This document shows, one piece after another, positions 7,712 through 16,289 of a stretch of DNA of 39,133 bases. The stretch comes from Erythrobacter sp. (lineage in GTDB: Bacteria > Pseudomonadota > Alphaproteobacteria > Sphingomonadales > Sphingomonadaceae). The translations under genes were made by a program, and so were the position numbers. Under the pieces are notes generated by a model. The model searched no databases. It was not told where the DNA came from and worked only from the letters and a program-made list of their open reading frames with translations. The DNA lies in assembly GCA_002695185.1 (NCBI GenBank), contig NZOF01000163.1, positions 97,353-136,485 on the forward strand, read 5' to 3'. The first letter of the stretch is position 1. Every line of letters starts with the position of its first letter.

Positions 7712-8837
7712 TAGGAGCTGTCTCCAGGAAGGTTCGGGGATTTACGGCCCGGCCATTGATGCGGACCTCGAAGTGAAGATGGGGCCCGGTGGAACGGCCG
7801 GTGCTGCCGATGGCGCCAATCGTCTTGCCGGCGCCGACCTGATCACCGACCTTGGCGTCAAATTTCGACATATGGGCGTAACGGGTCATGAGACCGTTGC
7901 CGTGGGTGATTTCGATCGTCTTGCCGTATCCGCCCTTCCAGCCGACGAAGCTTACCCGGCCCTTGGCTGCCGAATAGATCGGCGTGCCGACCGCACCGCG
8001 GAAGTCCAGGCCCTTGTGCATGGCCGCCCGGCGGTTGAACGGGTCGCGGCGATAGCCGAAGCCTGAAGAAATGAGGTCTCTACGGGCAGGGGCGAACTGC
8101 GGAACGCCTTCCAGCGCCTGCTCGAGCGCGGACATGCGCGCCATGGAAAGGCCGAGACGTTCGAAGCGCGGATCGATCTTGCCATCGGCATCGGTAGCAA
8201 GCCCTTCGAGCGGACCACCCATCGCCTGCTGTTCGGACCGGCGGATCACCGCGTCGGGATTGAGTTCGAGTTTCTTGAGAGCAGCGGCGGCACGTTTCGC
8301 ACGCCAGTCCGCATACCGAGTGAGGCCTTCGACCACAGCGAGTTGCCGCGCTTCGATCCGGGCCAGTTCGCTTGCCTGAGGGAACGCTGCGCTGACCTTC
8401 TCTACAGTAGCTGCAGCCTCGCCCGACGAATCGCTCACATGCTCGACCTTCATGTCGGCCGGGAGCAATTCGGCTACGCCTTCGATGAATTCCATCCGGC
8501 GATCGAGGTCACTGCTGACCGCTTCGAGATTGTCGCCATAGGCAGCAAGCCGCTCTTCCGACGTGGCTACGCGGGCCTCACGGTTGATCAAGCTCTCGCG
8601 ATCGGCGCTGGCGCTGTATTGCGCCCATCCAGCCACGGCCATCGATGCGGCCCAGATCAATACGATCAGGGCGACAGTCGCGGCGGCGGCCTTCTGCACG
8701 CCTGAAGATATGGTGATGAAACGCACCTGCCCCTGGGATCGCATAAAAAACTCGCGATCCGGAAACCATGCGTTCAAGCGGCTTTTCCAGCCGCGCTGTA
8801 TTTGCTTGTTGTCCAAGACGACCCGTCCCTTGGTCAT
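7659..8837 (-). CDS. Membrane-anchored M23 (LytM) endopeptidase, LmdC-like
   Basis: A 392-residue peptidoglycan hydrolase that should cleave peptide cross-links in the periplasm. It has a short cytoplasmic tail (1-46), one membrane segment (about 47-69), a coiled-coil region (75-200) and a C-terminal M23 domain. The zinc ligands are intact: H274 and D278 in MHKGLDFRG, and HLHFE (353-357). The ATG at 8837 follows AGGGA, and the longer open frame to 9053 lacks family resemblance. The tail contains FPDREFFMRSQGQVRF (25-40), a good candidate for bactofilin contact (inference). Gene order M23 then bactofilin matches the LmdC/BacA module studied in stalked alphaproteobacteria. Confidence 0.88.
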   Translation of the reverse strand: MTKGRVVLDNKQIQRGWKSRLNAWFPDREFFMRSQGQVRFITISSGVQKAAAATVALIVLIWAASMAVAGWAQYSASADRESLINREARVATSEERLAAYGDNLEAVSSDLDRRMEFIEGVAELLPADMKVEHVSDSSGEAAATVEKVSAAFPQASELARIEARQLAVVEGLTRYADWRAKRAAAALKKLELNPDAVIRRSEQQAMGGPLEGLATDADGKIDPRFERLGLSMARMSALEQALEGVPQFAPARRDLISSGFGYRRDPFNRRAAMHKGLDFRGAVGTPIYSAAKGRVSFVGWKGGYGKTIEITHGNGLMTRYAHMSKFDAKVGDQVGAGKTIGAIGSTGRSTGPHLHFEVRINGRAVNPRTFLETAPNVLEEIRRAPELGVNSQ

Positions 8838-9073
8838 TAGTCCCTGACAACTTACTAGGCGGAAATCCTTACGAAATCGAATCCGGTTCCCAAAGAATCC
8901 ATGAGTTGAGGGTTCGACGGGGTGAACGGTTGGAAAAGCGCGATCTTCAGCGTCGATGTCCGTTCTTGACGAAATCAGCGTAGCCCGCCTTTGACTCATC
9001 TCCCTGACAGCCTGAAACGGAAATGATACCGCGAAGCCATGTCGATCGCTCAAAAGCCTGATTCGTAATCATT

Positions 9074-9733
9074 ATGCGTGCCCGCAAAATCGGCTTGCTC
9101 GGCGGCAGCTTCAATCCCGCCCACGGCGGACATCGGCGTATTTCTCTCTTTGCGCAGGAAGCGCTCGGGCTCGACGAAGTCTGGTGGCTGGTCTCGCCCG
9201 GTAATCCGCTCAAACCCAAAAAGGGAATGGCTCCTCTTCCAGTACGTGTCCGGGCCGCAGAAAAGCAGGCGAAACTGGCAGCAATCCGCGTAACCGCGAT
9301 CGAACAGCAACTCGGAACGCGGTTCACGGTCAACACTCTGGGGGCGATAAGCCGACGCTATCCCAAGCGGAAGTTCGTGTGGATGATGGGTTCGGACAAT
9401 TTGGCGCAATTCCACCTCTGGCGCGAATGGAGAAGGATCGCCCGCACCATGCCGATTGCAGTCATCGCCCGGCCGGGCTATGATGCCGCTGCTGTCGCAA
9501 GCCCCGCGATGGCCTGGCTCCGGCACTTTCGCGTGCCGCTCGCCAGCTTTCGAAACGGGGGTGAATGGAGCGCACCGGCACTGGTGACATTGCGTTTCGA
9601 TCCCGATCCGCGTTCGGCCACGGCAATTCGCCGCGCCGATCCCGACTGGGCATCGCGCCACGCCGGTAAATCTCCGCGAGACCAGGTGACGCATCGTCTG
9701 ATCCCGCTCGAAGGGGACACGGCCACGCAATGA
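9074..9733 (+). CDS. nadD: Nicotinate-nucleotide adenylyltransferase
   Basis: NadD joins ATP and nicotinate mononucleotide to give deamido-NAD in the cytoplasm. The 219-residue sequence opens with GLLGGSFNPAHGGH (7-20), which includes the HxGH nucleotidyltransferase signature, and has WMMGSDNLAQFHLW (near 115) and a late RSATAIR in place of the usual ISSTxIR. Length is normal. The ATG at 9074 has no clear Shine-Dalgarno sequence, but the protein begins exactly where the domain should. It heads a forward run nadD > rsfS > rlmH > envC-like > ctpA, the alphaproteobacterial order nadD-rsfS-rlmH. The 236-nt gap upstream (8838-9073) is shared with the divergent M23 gene and must hold both promoters; I see no convincing sites in it. 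Confidence 0.93.
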   Translation: MRARKIGLLGGSFNPAHGGHRRISLFAQEALGLDEVWWLVSPGNPLKPKKGMAPLPVRVRAAEKQAKLAAIRVTAIEQQLGTRFTVNTLGAISRRYPKRKFVWMMGSDNLAQFHLWREWRRIARTMPIAVIARPGYDAAAVASPAMAWLRHFRVPLASFRNGGEWSAPALVTLRFDPDPRSATAIRRADPDWASRHAGKSPRDQVTHRLIPLEGDTATQ

Positions 9734-9802
9734 TGCGCGTTGCCCTTTCCCCAATGCTCCCTATCTCGGGGGCCTACCAATTCAGGAGTGATATAAACGC
9801 CT

Positions 9803-10222
9803 ATGACTCAGGCGCATACAGATCCGGCTGCCTCCGGAACGACTGGCGCGAAGATTGTTCGCATGACTGATGCCGACAAGCAGGAATTGCTCGACTTCGT
9901 GCTGAAACAGCTTGATGACGATCAGGCGCAAGATGTGGTGACCATCGATCTCGAAGGTAAAAGCTCGATCGCCGATTTCATGGTGATCGCTTCGGGTCGT
10001 TCGACTCGCCAGGTTGCTTCGATCGCGCAGAAACTCGCGGAAAAGCTGAAGCAGAACGGCTATGGCCCGGTGAAGCTCGAAGGACTCCCGGCGGCGGACT
10101 GGGTGCTGCTCGATGCCGGCGATATCGTCGTTCACCTGTTCCGGCCAGAAGTGCGGAGCTTCTACAATCTCGAACGCATGTGGGCGTTCGGTGACGCACC
10201 GCCCGTAGCCGGAACGGCGTAA
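9803..10222 (+). CDS. rsfS: Ribosome silencing factor RsfS
   Basis: RsfS binds ribosomal protein L14 and blocks subunit joining when nutrients are scarce. The 139-residue protein contains the full DUF143/Iojap domain (about 24-130): VVTIDLEGKSSIADFMVIASG, here seen as DLEGKSSIADFMVIASG, then GRSTRQV and LEGLPAADWVLLDAGDIVVH. An AGGAG lies about 15 nt before the ATG at 9803, which is long; an in-frame ATG at 9863 (MTDADKQEL) is an alternative start that would match the core domain better. It sits 69 nt after nadD and 133 nt before rlmH. Confidence 0.93.
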   Translation: MTQAHTDPAASGTTGAKIVRMTDADKQELLDFVLKQLDDDQAQDVVTIDLEGKSSIADFMVIASGRSTRQVASIAQKLAEKLKQNGYGPVKLEGLPAADWVLLDAGDIVVHLFRPEVRSFYNLERMWAFGDAPPVAGTA

Positions 10223-10355
10223 CCGGCGTTTCTCCGAACGCGCTTACTATGGGGTAAGTGCATGAATGCGCCTCTCTCAGGGGTATTTGGCTCTTGCGCC
10301 TATCTGCCTACCTAAGTGACGGAGCGCGAATTCATGAATTTTCAGGGGTTAAGTC

Positions 10356-10778
10356 GTGCTTCTTCACATCATTGCGCGCGGAAAGATCGCCCGGTCACCC
10401 GAGGCTGATCTGGTTGCGCGCTATGAGAAGCGGTTGACCTGGCCGGTCAAATTCACCGAACTTCCTGAAACCGGCGGGCGCATCCCGGACCCCCAGACCC
10501 CATACAAGACGGTTCTTCTCGATGAGCGCGGCAAGGATCTTTCATCGGAGAGCCTTGCTGCGACGCTGGAGCGTTGGCGAGACGACGGCATGCGCGAATG
10601 TCGGTTCATTCTGGGGGCTGCTGATGGCCATTCCGAGGCGGAACGTCACGACGCAGACCTGCTTCTCGCCTTCGGAAAGGCGACATGGCCGCACTTGCTC
10701 GCCCGGGCGATGGTGGCGGAGCAGCTTTACCGTGCGACAACCATCATCGCCGGCCACCCATATCACCGAAGCGGCTGA
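10356..10778 (+). CDS. rlmH: 23S rRNA (pseudouridine1915-N3)-methyltransferase RlmH
   Basis: A 140-residue SPOUT methyltransferase that methylates pseudouridine 1915 in helix 69 of 23S rRNA on the assembled 70S ribosome. Motifs are LLDERGKDLSSESLA (near 54-68), the knot loop FILGAADGH (near 87-95) and the C-terminal AEQLYRATTIIAGHPYHRSG. Start is GTG at 10356, eight bases after AGGGG; no ATG fits. The 133-nt gap before it is less GC-rich than its neighbours and holds a possible 17-codon frame (10262-10315) and a 12-bp palindrome (10329-10340). Confidence 0.94.
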   Translation: MLLHIIARGKIARSPEADLVARYEKRLTWPVKFTELPETGGRIPDPQTPYKTVLLDERGKDLSSESLAATLERWRDDGMRECRFILGAADGHSEAERHDADLLLAFGKATWPHLLARAMVAEQLYRATTIIAGHPYHRSG

Positions 10779-10793
10779 TGGAGGTGTGACGTC

Positions 10794-11954
10794 ATGAACC
10801 GGACCCTTATCATCACGGGTTTCCTCTTCGCCTTTGCTCTTGTTTCCCAAACCTTTACACCCCTAACTGCACAATCATCCAGGGATCGCAGTCAGGCAGT
10901 CGAGGCGCGAAGGGCGCTCGCCATCGCGCGCACCCAACAACGTAATGCCCGTCTGCGGGCAGAACGCCTGGAGGCTGAAATGACGCGCGCGGAAGAAGCG
11001 TCTTCGAGCGCGAGGCAGAAGGCTGCAGCTCTGGCGGCACGCGTACAGCAGGCTGAAGCATCGGTGAGCATAGCGGAAGCCGAACTCGCCATGATCGAAC
11101 GCGAAAGAAAGGGTTTGGCGCGTGATTTGGCACGGCGCAGTGAGCCGGCAGCGGAATTGACTGCGGCGCTGGAGACCTTCAGTCGACGACCGTTAGTGCT
11201 GGCGGCCCTACAGCCAGGAAGCTTGCAAGACGTCGTCCACACGCGCGCAATTCTCGGCAGTACGCTTCCCGAAGTGCAGCGGCAGACCACAGCCCTGCGT
11301 GTTGATATTCAGCGTACGAAATCCCTAGCCACTGAACGCGCGCAGATGTTGGCGGCGCGCGAAAAAGCGCAAGCTACATTGGCGCTGCAGCAGAAGGATC
11401 TGCTGGCCCTGGCAGAGCAGGAGCGGGTCCTTGCGGAGCAGGCGGCGGGGGGAATTGCCCGCGAACGCCGCCGGGCATTTGAATTGGCTCAGGAATCGCG
11501 CAATCTCGATAGCCTGCTGCGGCGATTGGAGTCGGACAGCGAAAATGCTGCTGTCGATGCTGCCACTTCGAGTGAGCTAGCTACCTCGGATCGTTCTATC
11601 TACCTCATGCCCGTCACGGGCCCGCTGGTGTCCCGCTTCGGCGAGAAGACTGGAAGCGGGGCGCGACGGCAAGGCATCTCGATTGCTCCGCGGCGTCAGG
11701 CCCAAGTCGTAGCCCCAGCAGGCGGCCGCGTCGCTTTCGCGGGGGATTACGATGGCTACGGCCGCGTCGTCATACTCGATCATTCGAAAGGATGGACCAG
11801 CCTTCTGACGGGCCTTGGCAGCCTGGCGGTGACTACAGGTCAGGATGTATCTGCAGGTTCACCAATCGGCCTTGCGTCATCCTCGCGTCCGGAAATTACA
11901 TTCGAATTGCGGCGCCGCGGCAAGGCGGTCGATCCACTGCGATATGCCCGCTGA
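10794..11954 (+). CDS. envC: EnvC-like murein hydrolase activator with degenerate LytM domain
   Basis: A 386-residue periplasmic protein: signal peptide (1-26, ending LTAQ), long coiled coil (28-250) and C-terminal LytM domain (270-386). The zinc ligands of active M23 enzymes are missing: the HxxxD position reads RRQGISI (291-297) and the HxH position reads EITFEL (367-372). It should therefore not cleave peptidoglycan itself but, like EnvC, activate an amidase of the AmiC type at the septum. It follows rlmH by 15 nt and precedes ctpA by 114 nt, a frequent proteobacterial order (envC-ctpA). The partner amidase is not in this window. Confidence 0.87.
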   Translation: MNRTLIITGFLFAFALVSQTFTPLTAQSSRDRSQAVEARRALAIARTQQRNARLRAERLEAEMTRAEEASSSARQKAAALAARVQQAEASVSIAEAELAMIERERKGLARDLARRSEPAAELTAALETFSRRPLVLAALQPGSLQDVVHTRAILGSTLPEVQRQTTALRVDIQRTKSLATERAQMLAAREKAQATLALQQKDLLALAEQERVLAEQAAGGIARERRRAFELAQESRNLDSLLRRLESDSENAAVDAATSSELATSDRSIYLMPVTGPLVSRFGEKTGSGARRQGISIAPRRQAQVVAPAGGRVAFAGDYDGYGRVVILDHSKGWTSLLTGLGSLAVTTGQDVSAGSPIGLASSSRPEITFELRRRGKAVDPLRYAR

Positions 11955-12068
11955 CAGGGCTTGTCGGGACGGGGCAAAAAACTGTCGCAAGCGCGGCACT
12001 TTTCGGCTCATCTTCCATTCACGCATCAGGCACTATACATTCGCCCCAATGCCTGGAGATTTGATTTC

Positions 12069-13409
12069 ATGAAATTCGCCGCTCTTGCCCGCTCGGCTGC
12101 CCTTGTGACCGCTGTTGCGCTGATTCCGGCGACTACGGCTGGTCTGGCGCGCGTGGAAGGAAATGCAGGCCCGGAATTTTCTAAGCTTTTCGCCGTATAT
12201 CAAAGGGTAAAAGCCAGCTATGTAGAGCCAGTCGAGGATGATGTCCTGATCAACGGAGCCATTAGCGGAATGCTCGCAGCCCTCGATCCGCACTCTGCCT
12301 ATCTCGATGGATCCGACCTTCAGCGTTTAGAAACCATGATCGATGGTAATTATTCCGGCCTCGGCCTGTCGGTGGTGGGCGAAGACGGCGCGGTAAAGAT
12401 CATCTCGCCTTTCCGTGGAAGCCCTGCGGACAAGGCGGGGATCAAGGCCGGCGATTACATCACCCATATCGATGGCGAGCTTATTTACGGGCTGGAACTG
12501 GACGAAGCCGTTGCAAGAATGCGCGGGAAGGCCGGCACGTCGATCCGTCTCACCGTCTATCGCCCGGGCCGCGACGAGCCTTTCGATGTCGATGTCACGC
12601 GCGGCGTCATCGAACTGGAGCCCGTGACGTGGGAACTCCAGGAAGGGAACATCGGCCATATCATGGTCAATGAATTCTCTCGCGATGTGGGCGCCGATGT
12701 ATTTGCCGCATGGAAGGATCTGCAGAATCAGGCGACCGGGCGCCTTAACGGCCTTGTTCTCGATCTGCGATCGAACCCCGGCGGTTCGCTCGATGAGGCA
12801 GTGGCCTTGTCCGACCTCTTCCTCAGTGATGGACAGATCGTTTCGCAGCGCGGCCGTGCTCGCGGCGAGTCCATTACCTACGACGCAGAGACGGTTTTCC
12901 GCGGTGATATTGCAGAAGGTCTGCCGATTGTCGTGCTGATCGATGCCGGTTCAGCATCTGCCAGCGAAATCGTCGCCGGCGCCCTTCAGGACCACCGCCG
13001 TGCAGTCGTCATGGGTGAACGCAGCTTCGGAAAAGGCAGTGTGCAGTCGCTCCTGCCGCTGGGTAATGATGCGGCGCTCAAGCTCACAACTGCGCGGTAT
13101 TATACGCCTTCAGGCCACTCGGTGCAGGAAGGCGGAATCAAGCCGGATATCCGTGTGCCGCAGCTTTCCGATCCGGATCTCGCCAAGCGCAGCAAGTTCA
13201 CCATGCGCGAAAGCGATCTGCGCGGTCACCTTATCAACGAACTTGGCATCAAGGACGAGGATCTGGAAAACGATACCCGTACCGATCCGCGCTTCCAGTT
13301 CACGGCAGAAGAGCTGGAGCAGAAGGGTATCGAGGATTTCCAGCTCCATTACGCAGTCGATACGCTGCGGCGGACCAGCCCCAACTCCGTTGCCAGCCGC
13401 AGGAAGTAA
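12069..13409 (+). CDS. ctpA: Carboxyl-terminal processing protease CtpA (S41 family)
   Basis: A 446-residue periplasmic S41 peptidase. A signal peptide covers about 1-27, the PDZ domain 95-165 (GLGLSVVGEDG; GIKAGDYITHIDG), and the catalytic core 185-355 with LDLRSNPGGSL (231-241), the nucleophile serine in GSASASE (294-300) and the general-base lysine in SFGKGSVQ (K322). These proteases trim the C-termini of envelope proteins and control peptidoglycan hydrolases. ATG at 12069 follows GGAG by 9 nt; the frame is open upstream to 11961 but that part is not family-like. The neighbouring EnvC-like factor suggests a role in cell-wall remodelling (inference). Confidence 0.93.
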   Translation: MKFAALARSAALVTAVALIPATTAGLARVEGNAGPEFSKLFAVYQRVKASYVEPVEDDVLINGAISGMLAALDPHSAYLDGSDLQRLETMIDGNYSGLGLSVVGEDGAVKIISPFRGSPADKAGIKAGDYITHIDGELIYGLELDEAVARMRGKAGTSIRLTVYRPGRDEPFDVDVTRGVIELEPVTWELQEGNIGHIMVNEFSRDVGADVFAAWKDLQNQATGRLNGLVLDLRSNPGGSLDEAVALSDLFLSDGQIVSQRGRARGESITYDAETVFRGDIAEGLPIVVLIDAGSASASEIVAGALQDHRRAVVMGERSFGKGSVQSLLPLGNDAALKLTTARYYTPSGHSVQEGGIKPDIRVPQLSDPDLAKRSKFTMRESDLRGHLINELGIKDEDLENDTRTDPRFQFTAEELEQKGIEDFQLHYAVDTLRRTSPNSVASRRK

Positions 13410-13431
13410 GGCTAGCCACAGGCCGGTGAGA

Positions 13432-13911
13432 ATGACCGAAAGCCCCCACCTGCGCCTTGCCCAGCGGATCGCACTGGGGGTGCCTGCTCTTCTGCTGGCC
13501 GGAGCGTACGTATCGCAATACGTTTTCGGCCTGTACCCATGCGAGATGTGCTGGTGGCAGCGCTGGCCTCATTTCGCTGCCGTCGGTCTGGCCCTGCTGT
13601 CGTTTTTCGTGGCTCCGAAACGCCTCTGGGTGGCGCTGGCGGCAGGCGGAATTCTGACGTCTGGTCTGATCGGCCTGTTCCACGCCGGAGTTGAATACGG
13701 CTGGTGGCAGGGCGTTACCTCTTGTGCGGCCATACCCCAGACCGGACAGGGGGAAAGTGCGCTGGACGCTATCATGAATTCGCCGCTTGTCCGCTGCGAC
13801 GAGCCGGCCTGGACCCTGTTCGGCATCAGCCTGGCCGGGTTCAATTTTCTGATTTCAGCAGCGGCCAGCCTTCTCGTTTTCAATCAGCTTCGCAAGGACC
13901 GCCACTTATGA
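13432..13911 (+). CDS. dsbB: Disulfide bond formation protein B
   Basis: A 159-residue inner-membrane protein with four hydrophobic helices (about 13-33, 47-62, 66-83, 128-150). It has both redox pairs expected of DsbB: CEMC (37-40) and the periplasmic loop cysteines C98 and C122. DsbB reoxidises DsbA and passes electrons to ubiquinone, which fits the overlap of its stop with the start of coq7 (ATGA), a ubiquinone-synthesis gene. Start ATG 13432 gives MTESPHLR, a short cytoplasmic lead. It lies 22 nt after ctpA, in the same direction. Confidence 0.9.
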   Translation: MTESPHLRLAQRIALGVPALLLAGAYVSQYVFGLYPCEMCWWQRWPHFAAVGLALLSFFVAPKRLWVALAAGGILTSGLIGLFHAGVEYGWWQGVTSCAAIPQTGQGESALDAIMNSPLVRCDEPAWTLFGISLAGFNFLISAAASLLVFNQLRKDRHL

Positions 13912-14450
13912 CCGGACAGAAGCCACCCCAAACCGCGCCGCATATCGCGCGCATGATCCGGGTCGATCAGGCGGGGGAATTTGGCGCCACGCGGATCTAT
14001 GCCGGCCAGCTTGCCGTGATGGGCGATCGCGCCCCGGATTCCGCTGAAATTGCCGGAATGGCCGAGCAGGAAGCAGGTCATCGCGCCAAGTTCGATGCGC
14101 TGATGGCGCGGCGGCGGGTGCGGCCCACCGCGCTTCAGCCGTTCTGGGACAAGGCAGGCTTCGCCCTTGGGGCTGCGACCGCGCTGATCGGGCCCGAGGC
14201 TGCCATGGCCTGCACGGCTGCCGTCGAGACGGAGATCGATCTGCATTACTCCGAACAACTCGATCGACTGGAAGCGACCAATGAGGACCCGGAACTCGCG
14301 CAGATGATCGAAGAGTTCCGCGAAGACGAGCGTGAACATCGTGATGCCGCGCTCGCTGCCGGAGCAGAGCGGGCTCCGGGCTATCCGGTTCTTTCGGGCC
14401 TGATCCGCCTCGGCTGCAAGGCTGCGATCAAGATTTCCGAGCGGATATAG
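13908..14450 (+). CDS. coq7: Demethoxyubiquinone hydroxylase (COQ7 family)
   Basis: A 180-residue di-iron hydroxylase of the penultimate step of ubiquinone synthesis, acting at the inner membrane. Iron ligands fit the family pattern: E24 in GEFGA, ExxH at E55-H58, E107 or E109 in VETEI, and ExxH at E141-H144. This is the short Coq7 form of alphaproteobacteria and mitochondria, while gammaproteobacteria often use UbiF. The ATG overlaps the dsbB stop by four bases, so translation is coupled. The gap after it (14451-14535) has a weak EcfG-like pair, discussed in the findings. Confidence 0.94.
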   Translation: MTGQKPPQTAPHIARMIRVDQAGEFGATRIYAGQLAVMGDRAPDSAEIAGMAEQEAGHRAKFDALMARRRVRPTALQPFWDKAGFALGAATALIGPEAAMACTAAVETEIDLHYSEQLDRLEATNEDPELAQMIEEFREDEREHRDAALAAGAERAPGYPVLSGLIRLGCKAAIKISERI

Positions 14451-14535
14451 CGGGAACGCTTCTGCCCCCTGGCTCGCTTCATGGATAGTTCACGAGGCAG
14501 GCTGCCTAATCTGCCCACGTAATGATGAGGATCCG

Positions 14536-15123
14536 ATGACCCGTTCGCTGTTCGCTCTTGCCGCTCTCGGCACCGCCGCACTTGCTGCTCCTGTGCAGGC
14601 GCAGACCCCGGTCGATACGGGCGATGAGAGCTATAACATGGTTATCGTCTACGGCGACGATGCCTGTCCCCCAAGCGATGACGGCACCATCGTCGTATGC
14701 GCGCGTCAGGCCGAGAGCGAACGCTTCCGTATTCCTGAAAGCATGCGCTTTACCGACGGCCCCGGAACGCAAAGCTGGGCGGAGCGGGTCGAGCGGCTGG
14801 AAATGGTTGGCGATTTCGGTACGCTGTCTTGCTCGCCTGCCGGTGCAGGCGGCATGACCGGTTGTACGCAGGAAATGATCCGCAAGGCCTATGCCGATAA
14901 AGGAAATTCAAACGCGGTTCGCTTTAGCGAAGTGATTGCCGCAGCGCGCGCGGAACGTCTCAGCACCATTGATGAAGATGCAGAGCGTACACAGCAAGAT
15001 GTCGAGATGATCGAGCGTGAATATATGCAGCGCCTCGAGCAAGAGCGGGCAGCTCCGACACCGGACGAAGAGGCGCTTCCGCAACCCGAAGCCGAGGTCG
15101 TGGCAGGCGATCCTGAAGGCTGA
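14536..15123 (+). CDS. Secreted protein of unknown function, sphingomonad type
   Basis: A 195-residue protein I can place only as a conserved-looking secreted sphingomonad protein. A signal peptide (1-22, cleavage after VQA) is followed by DDACPPSDDGTIVVCARQ (41-58) and RFRIPESMRF (64-73), a phrase common to small secreted proteins of this group. Two further cysteines are near 98 and 109, so two disulfides are plausible. The part from about 130 is helical, charged and ends in a proline/glutamate-rich tail. GAGGA sits six bases before the ATG. It is a single gene between coq7 and the 2-epimerase; no enzymatic motif is visible. Confidence 0.7.
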   Translation: MTRSLFALAALGTAALAAPVQAQTPVDTGDESYNMVIVYGDDACPPSDDGTIVVCARQAESERFRIPESMRFTDGPGTQSWAERVERLEMVGDFGTLSCSPAGAGGMTGCTQEMIRKAYADKGNSNAVRFSEVIAAARAERLSTIDEDAERTQQDVEMIEREYMQRLEQERAAPTPDEEALPQPEAEVVAGDPEG

Positions 15124-15164
15124 TTTTGGCTTCTAAGCCGGTGTTTAGCCTGTAAGGCCATCGC

Positions 15165-16286
15165 ATGACCCAGCGCTGCATTCTCACAGTTTTCGGGACG
15201 CGTCCCGAAGCCATCAAGCTATTCCCGCTTATTCATGCCCTGCAAGAGGACGAACGGTTCGACAGCAGAGTGTGCGTATCGGCGCAGCACCGCGGTATGC
15301 TCGATCAGGTTCTGGCGATTGCCGATATACGGCCTCACCACGATCTCGATCTCATGACCGCCGGGCAGACGTTGGACGAACTTACTGCGCGCGCCGTTAC
15401 CGGCATCGGCAGGGTGCTTGATGACGAGCAACCGGACTGGGTCGTTGTCCAGGGCGATACAACTACCGTGATGGCGGGCGCGCTGGCGGCCTATTATCGA
15501 AAAATTCCAGTCTGCCATGTAGAGGCGGGGCTCAGAAGCGGGGACATTTACCAGCCATGGCCCGAAGAGGTGAATCGCCGGGTCGTCGGAAGCTTTGCCG
15601 CGCTACATTGCGCCCCGACGCAAACCAGTGCCGACGCTCTTGTGCGCGAAAATGTCGATCCCGCTACCGTGCATGTGACCGGTAATACGGTCATCGATGC
15701 GTTGAAGTGGGTGACGGGTCGGATCGAGGAAGAGCCGTCGCTCGCCTCGGGCCTGAAGGAACTGGAAGAGCGCTTTGCTGGCAAACGCATCATCGGGGTA
15801 ACCAGCCATCGCCGCGAAAATTTCGGCAGTGGCATGCAGAATATCGCCGATGCGGTTAAGAAGATCGCTACACGTGATGACGTTGCGGTTATTTTTCCCG
15901 TCCATATGAACCCGAACGTCCAGGCAGTGATGAACGATCAACTTGGCGGTCTCGGCAATGTCGCACTCATCGAACCGCTCGACTATCCGCATTTCGCGCG
16001 GCTGCTCGATATCAGCTATCTGATGCTGACCGACAGCGGCGGCGTACAGGAAGAGGCGCCGGCGCTAGGTAAACCGGTGCTGGTCATGCGCGAAACCACC
16101 GAACGGCCCGAAGGTGTCGAAGCAGGAACGGCCAGGCTGGTGGGCACCGACGCGCAGACTATCGTGCAGGAGACCGAGCGTCTGCTGGATGACGAAGCAG
16201 CCTATTCCGCGATGGCCCGCGCCCACAATCCCTTCGGCGACGGTCACTCCTCGCAAAGAATCTGCGATTTGCTCGCCCAAGGCTGA
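15165..16286 (+). CDS. wecB: UDP-N-acetylglucosamine 2-epimerase (non-hydrolysing)
   Basis: A 373-residue cytoplasmic enzyme converting UDP-GlcNAc to UDP-ManNAc for surface polysaccharide. GT-B-like motifs are present: FGTRPEAIK (10-18), VQGDTTT (95-101), HVEAGLRSGD (118-127), SHRRENFG (214-221) and TDSGGVQEE (289-297). Length is standard. It ends three bases before the convergent nucleotide-sugar epimerase, so both genes end in the same short region. No UDP-ManNAc dehydrogenase or glycosyltransferase cluster is next to it here. Confidence 0.93.
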   Translation: MTQRCILTVFGTRPEAIKLFPLIHALQEDERFDSRVCVSAQHRGMLDQVLAIADIRPHHDLDLMTAGQTLDELTARAVTGIGRVLDDEQPDWVVVQGDTTTVMAGALAAYYRKIPVCHVEAGLRSGDIYQPWPEEVNRRVVGSFAALHCAPTQTSADALVRENVDPATVHVTGNTVIDALKWVTGRIEEEPSLASGLKELEERFAGKRIIGVTSHRRENFGSGMQNIADAVKKIATRDDVAVIFPVHMNPNVQAVMNDQLGGLGNVALIEPLDYPHFARLLDISYLMLTDSGGVQEEAPALGKPVLVMRETTERPEGVEAGTARLVGTDAQTIVQETERLLDDEAAYSAMARAHNPFGDGHSSQRICDLLAQG

Positions 16287-16289
16287 CGG

